Source: an endosymbiont of unidentified scaly snail isolate Monju (GTDB lineage: Bacteria; Pseudomonadota; Gammaproteobacteria; Chromatiales; Chromatiaceae). Taken from it: DNA of 64,000 bases. This document shows positions 48,955 through 60,694 of this stretch, in pieces (positions within the stretch are counted from its first letter, which is position 1; every line of letters starts with the position of its first letter). Made by a program: the position numbers and the translations under genes. The notes beneath the pieces are model-generated. The model did no database searches, had not been told where the DNA came from, and was given only the letters and a program-made list of their open reading frames with translations. The stretch spans positions 930,001 through 994,000 of the forward strand of contig NZ_AP012978.1 in NCBI RefSeq assembly GCF_000801295.1. Direction: 5' to 3'.

Positions 48955-50370
48955 CTAGAGAATCTGCGAGGCGTAATCCGCCAGCCGTGAGCGCTCACCG
49001 CGTGTCAGGGTGATGTGCCCGCTGTGCGGCCAGCTCTTGAACCGGTCCACCACGTAGGTCAGCCCCGAGGTGGTCTCGGAGAGATAGGGGGTGTCGATCT
49101 GCGTCAGGTTGCCCAGGCAGATGATCTTGGTGCCGGGACCGGCGCGGGTGATCAGGGTCTTCATCTGGTTGGGGGTGAGGTTCTGCGCCTCGTCCAGGAT
49201 GATGTACTTGTTCAGGAAGGTGCGTCCGCGCATGAAGTTGAGCGAATGGATGCGAATCTTTGAGCGCAACAGTTCGTCAGTGGCGGCACGTCCCCAGTCG
49301 CCACCGCTGGTCTGGGTGAGTACCTCGAGGTTGTCGGTGAGCGCGCCCATCCAGGGCGTCATCTTCTCTTCCTCGGTGCCGGGCAGGAAACCGATGTCCT
49401 CGCCCACGGGCACCGTTACCCAGGTCATCACGATCTCACGGTAGCGGTTGGTGTCCATTACCTGCGACAGACCTGCAGCCAACGCCAGCAGGGTCTTGCC
49501 GGTGCCGGCGGTCCCCAGCAGGGTGACGAAGTCGATTTCGGGGTCCATCAGCAGGTTGAGCGCGAAGTTCTGCTCACGGTTGAGCGCGTTGATGCCCCAC
49601 ACCGAATGCTTGCTGGTGCGGAAGTCCTGTATCCACTCGATGATGGCGTCGTCGCCTTCCTTGCGGCGCACGATGGCCTCGAAAGGCTGGTCGCCCTCCT
49701 GGTAGACCAGCTGGTTGATGTACCACTCGCGGGTGTCCGGTCCGGAGACGCGGTAGAAGGTGCGGCCTTCTTCCTGCCAGGACTCCATGTCGCGCGAGTG
49801 GCGGTCCCAGAAGTCCGCAGGCAGTTTGGTCTGACCCGAGAACAACAGGTCGAGATCGTCCAGTGCCTGGTCGTTGTGGTAGTCCTCGGCGACAAGCCCC
49901 ACCACCGCGGCCTTGATGCGCAGGTTGATGTCCTTGGAGACCAGTACCACCTGGCGGTCGGTGGCCATGGCCTTGAGCGCCAGCGCGGTGCCCAGGATGT
50001 TGTTGTCGGGCACGTTGCCGGGCAGTGACTCGGGCAGGGCGGCTGGTTGCAGGTGGGTCTGGAAGAACAGGTGACCCAACTCGGCCTGCTGATCCACGCT
50101 TTCGATCAGGCGCGCGCCGCTCAGTGGCAGGCCGGCGCTGATCTGTTCGGGGCGGGCATGGGCCATCAAGTCAGCCAGGAAGCGGCTTGCCTGGCGCACG
50201 TTACGTGCGACTTCCGAGGTGCCCTTCTTGGCGTGGTCGAGTTCCTCGAGCACCACCATGGGCAGGAAGATGTCGTGCTCGGCGAAGCGGAACAGGGCGG
50301 TGGGGTCGTGCATCAACACGTTGGTGTCGAGCACGAAGAGCTTCTTGGCGGTGCGTGACTTGAGGCCCAC
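48955..50370 (-). CDS. PhoH2-type PIN-domain/ATPase protein
   Basis: The 471-residue protein combines an N-terminal PIN ribonuclease domain (FVLDTNVLMHDPTAL, acidic residues in EELDHAK and NNILGTAL) with a C-terminal PhoH ATPase. The ATPase has Walker A LGTAGTGKT and Walker B IILDEAQN. PhoH2 proteins act as ATP-dependent RNA unwinding/cleaving enzymes in some bacteria. The start is GTG 50370, four bases past the bcp stop, so it is the last gene of gcvR-bcp-phoH. Confidence 0.94.
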   Translation of the reverse strand: MGLKSRTAKKLFVLDTNVLMHDPTALFRFAEHDIFLPMVVLEELDHAKKGTSEVARNVRQASRFLADLMAHARPEQISAGLPLSGARLIESVDQQAELGHLFFQTHLQPAALPESLPGNVPDNNILGTALALKAMATDRQVVLVSKDINLRIKAAVVGLVAEDYHNDQALDDLDLLFSGQTKLPADFWDRHSRDMESWQEEGRTFYRVSGPDTREWYINQLVYQEGDQPFEAIVRRKEGDDAIIEWIQDFRTSKHSVWGINALNREQNFALNLLMDPEIDFVTLLGTAGTGKTLLALAAGLSQVMDTNRYREIVMTWVTVPVGEDIGFLPGTEEEKMTPWMGALTDNLEVLTQTSGGDWGRAATDELLRSKIRIHSLNFMRGRTFLNKYIILDEAQNLTPNQMKTLITRAGPGTKIICLGNLTQIDTPYLSETTSGLTYVVDRFKSWPHSGHITLTRGERSRLADYASQIL

Positions 50371-50373
50371 GGA

Positions 50374-50849
50374 TCAACCCTGGTTCAGGGCCTTGACCGC
50401 TTCGAGCACTTCCTCCACGTGGCCCTTGACCTTCACCCCGCGCCACTCGCGGCGCAGGATGCCCTCGGCGTCGATCAGGAAGGTGCTGCGCTCGATTCCG
50501 CGCACCTGCCGGCCGTACATGTTCTTCAGCTTGATCACGCCGAAGGCCTCGCACAGCACCTCATCGGGGTCGGCGACCAGGTCGAAGGGAAAGCCGAACT
50601 TTGCCTTGAAGTTTTCCTGCGCCTTCACAGGCTGTCGCGCGAGGCGCCGAGGATGCGGCAGGACTGGCGGCGGAACTTGTTGATGTATTCGGCGAAGTCC
50701 TGGCCTTCCTGGGTGCAGCCGGGGGTGTTGGCCTTGGGGTAGAAGTACAGCACCAGCGGTTGACCGCGGTAGTCGGACAGGCGCGCCTGACGGCCGCCGG
50801 TGAGCAGGAGTTCTACATCGGGTACGGGCTTGTCGACGGTGACAGGCAT
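50374..50849 (-). pseudogene. bcp: Peroxiredoxin Bcp (thioredoxin-dependent peroxidase), frameshifted
   Basis: Bcp reduces peroxides using thioredoxin. The N-terminal part has the peroxidatic cysteine in ANTPGCTQEGQDF. The resolving Cys found five residues later in E. coli Bcp is absent. After GASRDS the frame is lost near 50627-50632 and a stop appears at 50625. The remainder (VKAQENFKAKFGFPFDL through EEVLEAVKALNQ) is in another frame ending at 50374. Repaired, the length is about 157 residues, normal for Bcp. The indel is not in a long homopolymer. It lies between gcvR and phoH2. Confidence 0.85.
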
Positions 50850-50861
50850 GGTGTTGTCCTC

Positions 50862-51401
50862 TTATCCCTTGACTGGCTCGAGTACGGCATCGAGATTGAG
50901 TTGGTCGCAGAAGTCCATGAATTCCTCGCGCAGGCTGGCGATGTGCATGGTCGCCGGGATGCCCACGGTCATGCGCACTGCGAACATGGGCGTGCCGGTG
51001 TGCGCCGCGGCATAGCTGCTGGTGGTCATGTCCTCGATGTTGATGCCGCGCTGCGAGAAGAAGGCGGCCAGGTTGTGCACGATGCCGGGCTGATCCAGCG
51101 CGACCACGTCCACGCCGTAGGGCAGCAGATCTACCTTGCGGGCATCCGGCTCGGCGCGGTCGGCAATGATGGTCAGTCCCAGCTCGCGTTGCAGTTCGGG
51201 AATCTGGCTTTCGAGCCGTGCCAGCTTGTCCCAGGGGGCCTCCACCGACATCAGGATGGCGAAGTCGCCACTGAGTACGGCCATGCGGGTGTCGAGGATG
51301 TTGCAGTCCGCCTCGAGGATGGCGCGCGTCAGGCGATCGACGATGCCGGGACGGTCCTTGCCGAGGGCGGAGAGGACGAGATGGCTGTTCCTGCTGGGCA
51401 T
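50862..51401 (-). CDS. gcvR: GcvR-like tandem-ACT regulatory protein
   Basis: The 179-residue protein has two ACT domains. The first is SHLVLSALGKDRPGIVDRL and the second contains VDVVALDQPGIVHNLAAFF. GcvR represses glycine-cleavage genes through GcvA in E. coli. The gcvR-bcp order seen here is the same as in E. coli. ATG 51401 was chosen because MPSRNSHLVL is family-like. The longer frame to 51446 is not. Confidence 0.87.
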   Translation of the reverse strand: MPSRNSHLVLSALGKDRPGIVDRLTRAILEADCNILDTRMAVLSGDFAILMSVEAPWDKLARLESQIPELQRELGLTIIADRAEPDARKVDLLPYGVDVVALDQPGIVHNLAAFFSQRGINIEDMTTSSYAAAHTGTPMFAVRMTVGIPATMHIASLREEFMDFCDQLNLDAVLEPVKG

Positions 51402-51534
51402 GGGGTGTTCCGTGCAAAGAATCGAACGGCCACCAGTGTACCGCATTCGACTGTGCGCTCAATGACCGGAGCCAGTGATCGGCTGGGCATGCGGACAGGG
51501 CCGTGGTGGCGCGGCCATGCCGCCGCGCAACGGG

Positions 51535-52629
51535 CTACGGCGTCTCGTCGATCTCGACGTTGCGCAGGGCCTCGGCGGCGTCTTCGGGGCTGACGGTGCT
51601 CACGAACAGACCCGATCCCAGCTCGAAGCCGGTGGGGATGCTGGTGCGCGGGCAGATCTCGAGGTGCCAGTGGTAGCTGTCGCCACAGTTCTCGTAGTCT
51701 TCGCCGTGGGGCACCGAGTGCAGGAAGAAGTTGAACTGCACGCCGCCGACGACCTTGTCGAGTCGTGCCATGGTGCGCCGCAGCACGCGTGCGAAGTCGG
51801 CGAGATCTTCTTCGCTGGCCTGGAGGAAGTCGGCCTCGTGCGCCAGTGGCAGGATATGGATCTCCCATTCAAAGCGGCTGGCAAACGGCTTGATGGCGAC
51901 GAAGCGTTCGCCACGCTCGATGACGTACTGGCCGACGTTGATCTTGCGCCGGACCTGGCCGGTCTCGCGCTCGTAGATGGTGGCCTCGAAGGTGAGTGCC
52001 TCGTCGATCAGCGAGCAGAAGATGCACTGGCCGAACTTGCGGTGGTGTTCGCGGCTGTGGGTGACCTCGTTCTGCACGTTCTCGGGCACCACCGGCATGG
52101 CGATGATCTGGCTGTGGGTGTGCGGGATGCTGGCGCCGGCGGCGGGACCGAAGTTCTTGAACACCAGCACGTACTTCAGGCGCCGGTCCGAGGCGTACAG
52201 CTCGGCCATGCGCCGCTGGAACAGGGCGAACAGGGCGCTCAGGTGGTCTTCGCTCATCTCGTGGAGGATGATGCCGTGGTCGGGGTGGTCGATGATCACC
52301 TCGTGGCGACCGTAGCCGTCGATCACCTGCTGCAGGCCGAAGGCGATGTTGTTGGACGGGCTGTCGTCGCCCAGCACCGGGTAGAGATTGGGTACGATGC
52401 GCATCTTCCAGTCGCCCTGCTCGGGCCAGCGGGTGATCTCCGGCGGGGTGCGGTCCTCGTTGCCGCGGCAGAAGGGGCAGGTGTCCACGTGGGTCCGGGT
52501 GTCGCGCTCGATGCGTTCCTCGGCCTTCTTGGGACGCATGCCGCGCGCGGTGGCTACCAGCACGGACTCGGTGGGGACGATGGGATTGATGCGGATCTCG
52601 CGTACGCCCTTGTTGCTCTCGTCACTCAT
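51535..52629 (-). CDS. galT: GalT-family nucleotidyltransferase (UDP-glucose-hexose-1-P uridylyltransferase-like)
   Basis: The 364-residue HIT-superfamily protein has a zinc-type pair in CPFCRGNEDRTP and the active-site histidine in ASIPHTHSQIIAMP. The more usual sequence there is HPHSQ. A second half has WHLEICPRTS. GalT exchanges UDP between glucose and galactose phosphates. Because no other Leloir gene is nearby and the HxHxQ differs, a related nucleotide-sugar or ADP-sugar transferase role is possible. ATG 52629 (MSDESNKGVREIR) is the better start. Confidence 0.85.
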   Translation of the reverse strand: MSDESNKGVREIRINPIVPTESVLVATARGMRPKKAEERIERDTRTHVDTCPFCRGNEDRTPPEITRWPEQGDWKMRIVPNLYPVLGDDSPSNNIAFGLQQVIDGYGRHEVIIDHPDHGIILHEMSEDHLSALFALFQRRMAELYASDRRLKYVLVFKNFGPAAGASIPHTHSQIIAMPVVPENVQNEVTHSREHHRKFGQCIFCSLIDEALTFEATIYERETGQVRRKINVGQYVIERGERFVAIKPFASRFEWEIHILPLAHEADFLQASEEDLADFARVLRRTMARLDKVVGGVQFNFFLHSVPHGEDYENCGDSYHWHLEICPRTSIPTGFELGSGLFVSTVSPEDAAEALRNVEIDETP

Positions 52630-52695
52630 GTCTAGGTCCTCCGGCGGGAGGTTATTTCTAGCACGCGCCACGGTGCGGGTAGATTGGGGTTTCGT

Positions 52696-52715
52696 ATGGG
52701 GGCATTAGCCCCCAT
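52696..52715. promoter_or_regulatory. Perfect hairpin between galT and the host-attachment gene
   Basis: ATGGGGGC-ATTA-GCCCCCAT forms an 8-bp perfect stem in the 204-base divergent intergenic region. It could be a regulatory or leader structure. No T-run makes it a clear terminator. Confidence 0.5.
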
Positions 52716-52833
52716 GTTTGTCGAGGGCAGGTCCGTTTGTTGCGGATCAATCCCGCCGGTCCCCGAATCTGCTATTACATGAAGGGGGGCTGTGGCATCG
52801 TCCCGAAAACCACAAACAGAAGGGAGCCATTTC

Positions 52834-53262
52834 ATGAGCATCTGGGTATTGGTAGCCGACGCCAGCCGCGTGCGCCTGTTCAAGGCCCTCAAGCGCAACG
52901 GGCCGTTGGAGGAGTTGCGCGACTGGACACACCCCGAGTCCCGCCTGCACGAGAGCGATCTGGTCACCGATGGTGGCGGCAGCAACAGTGGGCCAGGTGG
53001 ACGACACGGGGTTGCCGCCGATCCCGTGCACAAGCCGGCCGAGGCCGAACGTTTCGCCCACGAACTGGTGCAGGACCTGGAGAAGGCGCGGAGCGAGGGG
53101 GCTTTCTCGCGTATCTACCTGGTGGCCTCGCCCAAGGTCCTGGGCCTGTTGCGCAAGCAGGCTTCCACAGAGCTGTTCGATCGGGTCAGTGGGGAGATCG
53201 CCAAGGATCTCACGACCCATTCGGCAGAGGAGATTCGCAAGCAGCTGCCGCCTCATCTGTGA
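52834..53262 (+). CDS. Host-attachment family protein (PF10116-like)
   Basis: The 142-residue protein begins SIWVLVADASRVRLF, the typical start of the host-attachment family named from Agrobacterium. It has a Gly/Ser-rich middle and a C-terminal part with IYLVASPKVLGLLRKQ. Its biochemical role is unknown. AGGGAG precedes ATG 52834. The stop overlaps the next gene's GTG start. Confidence 0.88.
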   Translation: MSIWVLVADASRVRLFKALKRNGPLEELRDWTHPESRLHESDLVTDGGGSNSGPGGRHGVAADPVHKPAEAERFAHELVQDLEKARSEGAFSRIYLVASPKVLGLLRKQASTELFDRVSGEIAKDLTTHSAEEIRKQLPPHL

Positions 53263-54008
53263 GTTACTTCGAGGTCGTGGCAGCCGCTTACCAGCGCCTG
53301 GAGGGGATGGTTGCCGCCTGGATGGCGCGGGAAGGACCGCCACCGGACGCGGCGTTGGCGGCGCTGCTGGCACCGTCGGCCCTTGCGCGCCGAGTACGTG
53401 CAACCGTGCCGGCAGGCCGGCTCTGGCGATCGCTCGTGCTGTCGTGGGTCGATCCCCGATGTGAACAGGAACTGGCCTGGGGCTGCGCGCTCACCCCCTT
53501 CGGCGAGGCGGTGCTCGCCTTCGACGCGGGAGCGCTGTGGCACCTGTCGTTCACCGGGCCGGGACGGGCGGCGGAGGTGCTGTTGCGTCGCCATCTGCCA
53601 GCGGCGCGTTTTCTCTCGCAACCCGACCCGGTCGCGGCCGCGCGCTGGGCCGGGCGTGCTTTCGATACGACCGACGCCGTGCCCCTGCACTTGCGGTTGA
53701 GCGGGACCGCCTTCCAGTTCCGGGTCTGGCAGGCGCTGGCCCGCATCCCGGCGGGCGGGCTGTGCGACTACGGAACCCTGGCGCACCTGGCCGGCGCCCC
53801 GGGCGCCGCACGCGCGGCGGGCACGGCCATGGCGCGCAATCCCGTGGCCTGGCTGATCCCCTGCCACCGGGTGATCCGGGGTGATGGTCGGCTCGGTCAT
53901 TACCAGTCGGGTGCGGCGCGCAAGGGCCTGATGCTGGCCTGGGAGGCCGGGGTGCTGGCGCTGCCGGGCTGGTCGGCGGAGGCCATGCTGCGCAACGGGG
54001 TGGGGTGA
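53259..54008 (+). CDS. Methylated-DNA-protein cysteine methyltransferase (Ogt/Ada-C type)
   Basis: This 249-residue protein repairs O6-alkylguanine by transferring the alkyl group to its own cysteine. The C-terminal domain has the active site WLIPCHRVIRGDGRLGHY and the helix-turn-helix region FQFRVWQALARIPAGG. The preceding approximately 150 residues match the N-terminal part of Ogt only weakly (ALTPFGEAVLAFDAGALW), and the first 60 residues are unfamiliar. GTG 53259 overlaps the previous stop (GTGA) and is the most economical start. Confidence 0.88.
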   Translation: MSYFEVVAAAYQRLEGMVAAWMAREGPPPDAALAALLAPSALARRVRATVPAGRLWRSLVLSWVDPRCEQELAWGCALTPFGEAVLAFDAGALWHLSFTGPGRAAEVLLRRHLPAARFLSQPDPVAAARWAGRAFDTTDAVPLHLRLSGTAFQFRVWQALARIPAGGLCDYGTLAHLAGAPGAARAAGTAMARNPVAWLIPCHRVIRGDGRLGHYQSGAARKGLMLAWEAGVLALPGWSAEAMLRNGVG

Positions 54009-54033
54009 GGTCGATCCGGCGGGCAGGCAGGCC

Positions 54034-55430
54034 TCAGCCATCCGTGTCGGCCGGAGGCATGGCGCGCAGGCGCCCGGCGCTCAAGGTCAGCACCTGGTCG
54101 GGTGTCGGCAGGTCGAGCCGGCGGTGACTGACCAGCAGCACGGTACGCCCCGCGAGCAGCGGCCGCAGGGCGGCGATCACCTCGCGCTCGGTGGCGCGGT
54201 CCAGCCCCTCGGTGGGTTCGTCGAGCAGCAGCAGGGGCGCATCGCGCAACAGGGCGCGGGCGATGGCGATGCGCCGCGCCTGGCCGCCTGAAAGGCGCAC
54301 GCCAGTCTCGCCGATCCAGGTGTCGTAGCCCTCGGGCAGACCACGCACGAAATCGAGGATGCGCGCCTGTTCGCAGGCGGCGTCGAGTTGCTGCTCGTCA
54401 GCCTCTGGCCGGCCCAGCAGCAGGTTGTCGCGCAGGGTGCCGGCGATCAGCTCGGTGTGCTGGGCGACCAGGGCGATGCGCGCACGCCAGTCCTCGCTGC
54501 GGTGTTCGCGCAGGTCGATACCCGCGTGGCAGATGCGCCCGGTGCTCGGGTCGCGGAAGCGCAGCAGCAGATGGATCAGCGAACTCTTGCCGGCTCCGCT
54601 CTCGCCGCGTACCAGGGTAAGGCTCCCGGGCGGCAGGACCAGGTCGATCCCGTCCAGGGCGGGCGGCTGATCGGGGCCGTAGCGCAGGCACACTCCCTCG
54701 AAGCGGATCTCGCCGGGGGGCGGCAGCGGGCGTGGCCGCGCGGGTTCGCGGATCGGCGGTTCGCGCTCGGCCAGGGCGTCGGCGAGCAGACGCGGGGCCT
54801 CCAGCCGGTCCTGGGTCTCGCGCAGCGCAGCGCCCGGTCGGCCTGCGCGATGGTCTCGGCCTGGCGCGCATCGGCGCCGAACACCAGCAGCTCGCCCAGG
54901 CCTTCGATGCCGTCGAGGACCCGGGCGCGCAATCGCCCGGTCCGGGTCACCAGCGCCGGGCCCTGGCGATGGCTGTGCCGTGCCACCCACAATGGCAGCA
55001 GCAGGCCGCCGGTGAGCAGCAGAGCCAGCAGCACCAGGGCCAGCAGGCCGCTGGTGTGCGCGGCGAACCCGGTGAACAGGACGATGGCGACCGCGGCGAT
55101 CAGCATCGGCATGGCGATGCGCAGCCACACCGCATCGAGGCGGTCGATATCCTTCTGCAGACGGTTGAGCAGCTCGCCGCTGCGCTGGTCCTCGAGTGCC
55201 GCTGGGGCCAGGGGTTCGAGGCGCTGATAGAGCCAGGTGCGCAGGCGGGCAATCAGACGGAAGGTGGCCTCGTGGGTGACCAGACGCTCGCCATAGCGCC
55301 CAGCGGTGCGCAGCATGGCCAGGCCGCGGATGATGGCCGCCGGGGTGAAGTAATTGACGCTGGCACCGGCCAGCCCGGCCGCCGCCATGGCGCTGAGGAA
55401 CCAGCCGGAGAGTGCCAGCAGGCCGACATT
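54034..55430 (-). pseudogene. cydC: CydC remnant: ABC exporter for cytochrome bd assembly, internally deleted
   Basis: CydDC exports thiols needed for assembly of cytochrome bd. Here the CydC membrane domain begins abruptly at NVGLLALSGWFLSAMAAAGL, with the first 30 or so residues missing. It runs to FGADARQAETIAQADRAL, then jumps near 54819-54832, with a frame change, to the region just before the ATPase domain. About 90 residues (TM5-TM6) are missing. The ATPase domain is complete: Walker A GESGAGKSS, signature LSGGQARR, Walker B LLLLDEPTEGLD. As read the protein cannot fold as a normal exporter half. Confidence 0.8.
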
Positions 55431-55803
55431 GGCCAGCACCTCGAGGATCTGGCCGGCGGCGGCGACCGCTTCCATGCGCGCGTGGTTCTGGGCACCGAAG
55501 CGGCGCAGCGGCAGGTAGAACTCGGGGGCCAGCAGCAGCACGAACAGGCCGTGGAAGAAGGCCATCTCACCGTCGAGCAGACGGAAGCCGACCAGCACGG
55601 CGATCAGGGCGATGCTGATCGCGGCCAGGAATTCCAGCACCGCCGAACTCAGGAAGGCCAGGCGCAGCACCTGCATGGTGTGGCGGCGGAAGGCCTCGGC
55701 AGTCTGCGCGATGCGCCGGGCCTCGCGCCGGCTGGCGTTGAATGCCTTGAGCAGGGGCAGGTGGCGCAGCACGTCGAGAAAGTGCCCGCCCATGCGTGCC
55801 AGG
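55431..55803 (-). pseudogene. cydD: CydD internal fragment fused between cydB and cydC
   Basis: About 120 residues match the middle of the CydD membrane domain. They run from [16 protein letters not shown] through [20 protein letters not shown] to APEFYLPLRRFGAQNHARME, and end at AAAGQILEVLA, where the CydD ATPase domain should follow. Instead CydC sequence continues in frame. The N-terminal third and the whole ATPase domain of CydD are absent. It is joined upstream to truncated cydB in a different frame. Confidence 0.78.
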
Positions 55804-56521
55804 CGAGACGGTCGTCGGACCAGGCGAGCAGGGCGCGCAGCAGCGCGAGGGGGAGCAGGGCGGCCAGCAGCGGGGCCAGGACCCCCAGCCCTGCCCCGGC
55901 GATCTGCACCGCGCGCGCCGCGCGTTCGGCGATGACCGGCTCGGTGCGCAGTTGCAGGAAGGTGGCGCCGTGCAGTACGAACATGCTCAGGGCCACCACC
56001 CCGGCGAGCAGGGCGAAGGGGTTGAGCAGGCCGAAGAAGCTGCCCTCGTACCAGGGGCGCATGATGTCGTCGTAGTGGAAGGGCACGCCCTGCAGCAGGT
56101 TGCCGAAGGCGATGCCGAACACCAGCGGGGGCACCGCGCTGCCCCCCATCAGTGCCCAGTCCCAGCTGCTGCGCCACTGGCTGGCGTCGAGCTTGGAGCG
56201 GTAGTCGAAGCCGACCGGGCGCAGGAACAGGGCGAACAGCACCAGCAGCATGGCGAAGTAGAAGCCCGAGAAGGCCGCGGCATAGACCGCCGGCCAGGCC
56301 GCGAACAGGGCGCCGCCGGCGGTGATGAACCAGACCTGGTTGCCGTCCCAGTGCGGTCCCACGGTGTTGATGATCACCCGACGCTCGGCGTCGGTCTTGC
56401 CGAGGAAGGGCAGCAGGGCGCCGACGCCCATGTCCATGCCGTCCATCACGGCGAAGCCGACCAGCAGCACGCCGATCAGCAGCCACCAGACGAATTTCAG
56501 GGTTTCGTAGTCGAGCAGCAT
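55795..56521 (-). pseudogene. cydB: CydB, cytochrome bd subunit II, truncated after about 240 residues
   Basis: The start is normal: ATG 56521 after [27 protein letters not shown], then [24 protein letters not shown]. The first 230-240 residues and six or so TM helices match CydB. CydB is usually about 380 residues. Here the sequence runs into CydD coding sequence in another frame near 55800, so the last third is missing. It lies 11 bases after cydA. No CydX is visible. Confidence 0.85.
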
Positions 56522-56532
56522 GATCGGTCTCC

Positions 56533-58128
56533 TCAGTCTTTCACGGGGGCGGCGGGGGCGTTGGCCAGGTCGGGCGTGCCGCCACGTTCGAAGTGATAAC
56601 GGCCGGTATGCAGCGAGCTGGGTCCCAGCCTCGCGAACTTGAACATCAGGTAGAACTCGATGATCGCCAGTACCGTGTAGAAGGCGATGAAGCCGCCCAG
56701 GCTGATCATCAGGTCCTCCTTGGTGAGGCTGGAGGTGGCCAGGAAGGTGGGCAGGATCTCGCCGATGGCCCAGGGCTGGCGGCCGTACTCGGCGACGAAC
56801 CAGCCGGTCTCGATGGCGATCCAGGGCAGGGGAATACCGTACAGGAAGGCGCGCAGCAGCCAGCGTTGGCGTTCCAGACGACGCCGAGCCATCAGCACGA
56901 AGCCGGTGACGAACAGGAACAGCATGGCGAAGCCGCTGAACACCATCATGCGGAAGGTCCAGAACAGCAGGGTCACGTCGGGGATGGTGCCGCGCGCGGC
57001 TTTCGCGATCTCTTCGTCGGTGGCGTCCACGACGTTCGGCGTGAACTGCTTGAGCAGCAGGGCATAGCCGAGATCCTTCTTGTACATGTCGAACAGGGCG
57101 CGGTCTTCCTCGTCGGCGGTACCGTTGCGGATCGCGGTCATGGCGCGGTAGGCGATGATGCCGGCGCGGATGCGGTGCTCCGCCAGCCGGATGAGATCGC
57201 GGATGCCGGGCACCTCCTCGTCGAGCGAGCGGGTGGCGATGATGCCCATCAGCCAGGGGATCTTGACCGCGTGCTCGGTCTCCATGGTCTCGTCATTGGG
57301 CCAGCCGAACAGGGTGAAGGCAGCGGGAGGTTCCTCGGTGTGCCACTCGGCCTCGATGGCGGCCAGCTTCACCTTCTGTACGTCGCCGACCTCGTAGCCC
57401 GACTCGTCGCCGAGCACGGTCACCGAGAGAATGGAGGCCAGGCCGAAGCCCAGGGCGACTGCCATGGAACGGCGTGCGAAGCCCAGGTCACGCCGCTTGA
57501 GCAGGTAGTAGGCGGAGATGCCCGCCACGAACATGGAGGCCGCGACATAGCCGGCCGAGACGGTATGGATGAACTTGACCTGCGCCACCGGGTTGAAGAA
57601 CACCTCGGCGAAGCTGGTCATCTCCATGCGCATGGTGTCGATGTTGAACTCGGCGCCAACCGGGTTCTGCATCCAGCCGTTGGCGATCAGGATCCACAGG
57701 GCCGACAGGTTGGTGCCCAGTGCGGTGAGGAAGGTCACCACCAGATGCTGGCGCTTGCTCAGGCGGTCCCAGCCCAGGAAGAACATGCCCACGAAGGTGG
57801 ATTCGAGGAAGAAGGCCATCAGGCCCTCGATCGCCAGCGGCGCGCCGAACACGTCGCCCACGTAGTGCGAGTAGTAGGCCCAGTTGGTGCCGAACTCGAA
57901 CTCCATGGTCAGGCCGGTGGTCACGCCGAGGGCGAAGTTGATGCCGAACAGCTTGCCCCAGAAGCGCGTCATGTCCTTGTAGATTGGCTTGCCGGTCATC
58001 ACGTAGACCGACTCCATGATCACCAGGATCCAGGTCAAGCCCAGGGTGAGCGGGACGAAGATGAAGTGGTACAGGGCGGTGATGGCGAACTGCCAGCGTG
58101 AGAGTTCGACGAAATCCGGGTCCATCAT
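56533..58128 (-). CDS. cydA: Cytochrome bd ubiquinol oxidase subunit I
   Basis: CydA binds hemes b558, b595 and d and oxidises quinol in a high-affinity terminal oxidase. The 531-residue protein starts [20 protein letters not shown]. It has the conserved heme histidines of the family, the [13 protein letters not shown] motif, and a long Q-loop between TM6 and TM7 (L-type, as in E. coli). GAGGAT precedes ATG 58128. The gene itself is intact, in contrast to the damaged cydB/D/C downstream. Confidence 0.96.
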   Translation of the reverse strand: MMDPDFVELSRWQFAITALYHFIFVPLTLGLTWILVIMESVYVMTGKPIYKDMTRFWGKLFGINFALGVTTGLTMEFEFGTNWAYYSHYVGDVFGAPLAIEGLMAFFLESTFVGMFFLGWDRLSKRQHLVVTFLTALGTNLSALWILIANGWMQNPVGAEFNIDTMRMEMTSFAEVFFNPVAQVKFIHTVSAGYVAASMFVAGISAYYLLKRRDLGFARRSMAVALGFGLASILSVTVLGDESGYEVGDVQKVKLAAIEAEWHTEEPPAAFTLFGWPNDETMETEHAVKIPWLMGIIATRSLDEEVPGIRDLIRLAEHRIRAGIIAYRAMTAIRNGTADEEDRALFDMYKKDLGYALLLKQFTPNVVDATDEEIAKAARGTIPDVTLLFWTFRMMVFSGFAMLFLFVTGFVLMARRRLERQRWLLRAFLYGIPLPWIAIETGWFVAEYGRQPWAIGEILPTFLATSSLTKEDLMISLGGFIAFYTVLAIIEFYLMFKFARLGPSSLHTGRYHFERGGTPDLANAPAAPVKD

Positions 58129-58445
58129 GGTCGATATCCTCGGGTACGGATGGATGGGATGGAGAACGGGTGTCGGTTCAGCGATGTCGCGCAATACTTT
58201 ATGTCGCTTTGCCGATTATGGCATTGACCTGGCCTAATGCCCGCAGGCCGATGTCTGGATGAGTATTAGGGGAAAACCCTTAATGCTTGGGATTTTCAGG
58301 GTTGTTTGCCGGGATGTCACCGTGCCGGGCGGCGTTGGGGTCTCTTTTGCCGCGTCAAAATCTGTCGCCTGCGGCTTACTCCTCCCTGGAGGAATCTCGT
58401 TCATAGTGGGTGCTGAGGCAACGACAATATGGGAGCCTCGCGCCG
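58129..58445. other. Intergenic region upstream of cydA
   Basis: No gene is evident in these 317 bases. A palindrome-like element attaggggaaaacccttaat lies at 58264-58283. A short AT-rich stretch (58193-58225) with a CATAAT hexamer on the minus strand may belong to the cydA promoter. Confidence 0.5.
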
Positions 58446-58721
58446 ATGAGCATCCTGTCGTCTGATGTCCTGCTGCCGGCCTTGGCGGTACCGGCCGGCC
58501 CTTCTATGTCACCTACCTGAAGGCGCGCGGGCCCCACAAGTCGGACTTTCGTCTCACCTTCGTTACCCTGCCCCTGCTGGTGCTGGCGGCCGCTACGGAG
58601 CCGGATGGTGATCTGCTTCGCTATCTTGGTAGCTGGCCCGGGGTGCTGCTGCCGGTCGCGCTGGCGTTGCCATTGCTCGCCACGGCCCGCCTGGGCATCC
58701 GCTGGGGCGGCGACGCCTGAG
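58446..58721 (+). pseudogene. Possible small two-TM protein, frame-broken
   Basis: ATG 58446 has GGAG ten bases upstream but its frame closes after 24 codons. From about 58487 another frame reads RPFYVTYLKARGPHKSDFRL. Two hydrophobic stretches follow, and a natural-looking stop lies at 58721. A one- or two-base change near 58470-58490 would join them into about 91 residues. I do not recognise it and the evidence is weak. Confidence 0.3.
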
Positions 58722-58790
58722 CCAAAGAAGGCTGCCGGAGGGTGGCGGATGTGCGAATATGGCGCCCGGTTTCGAGCGTGACCTTCCCTC

Positions 58791-60677
<1,887 letters not shown>

Positions 60678-60694
60678 GGGCGCTCTCCGGAATT

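Noticed and set aside
56593-58101. Long plus-strand frame opposite cydA
   Set aside because: It is complementary to an intact, family-length cydA and shows no recognisable domain.
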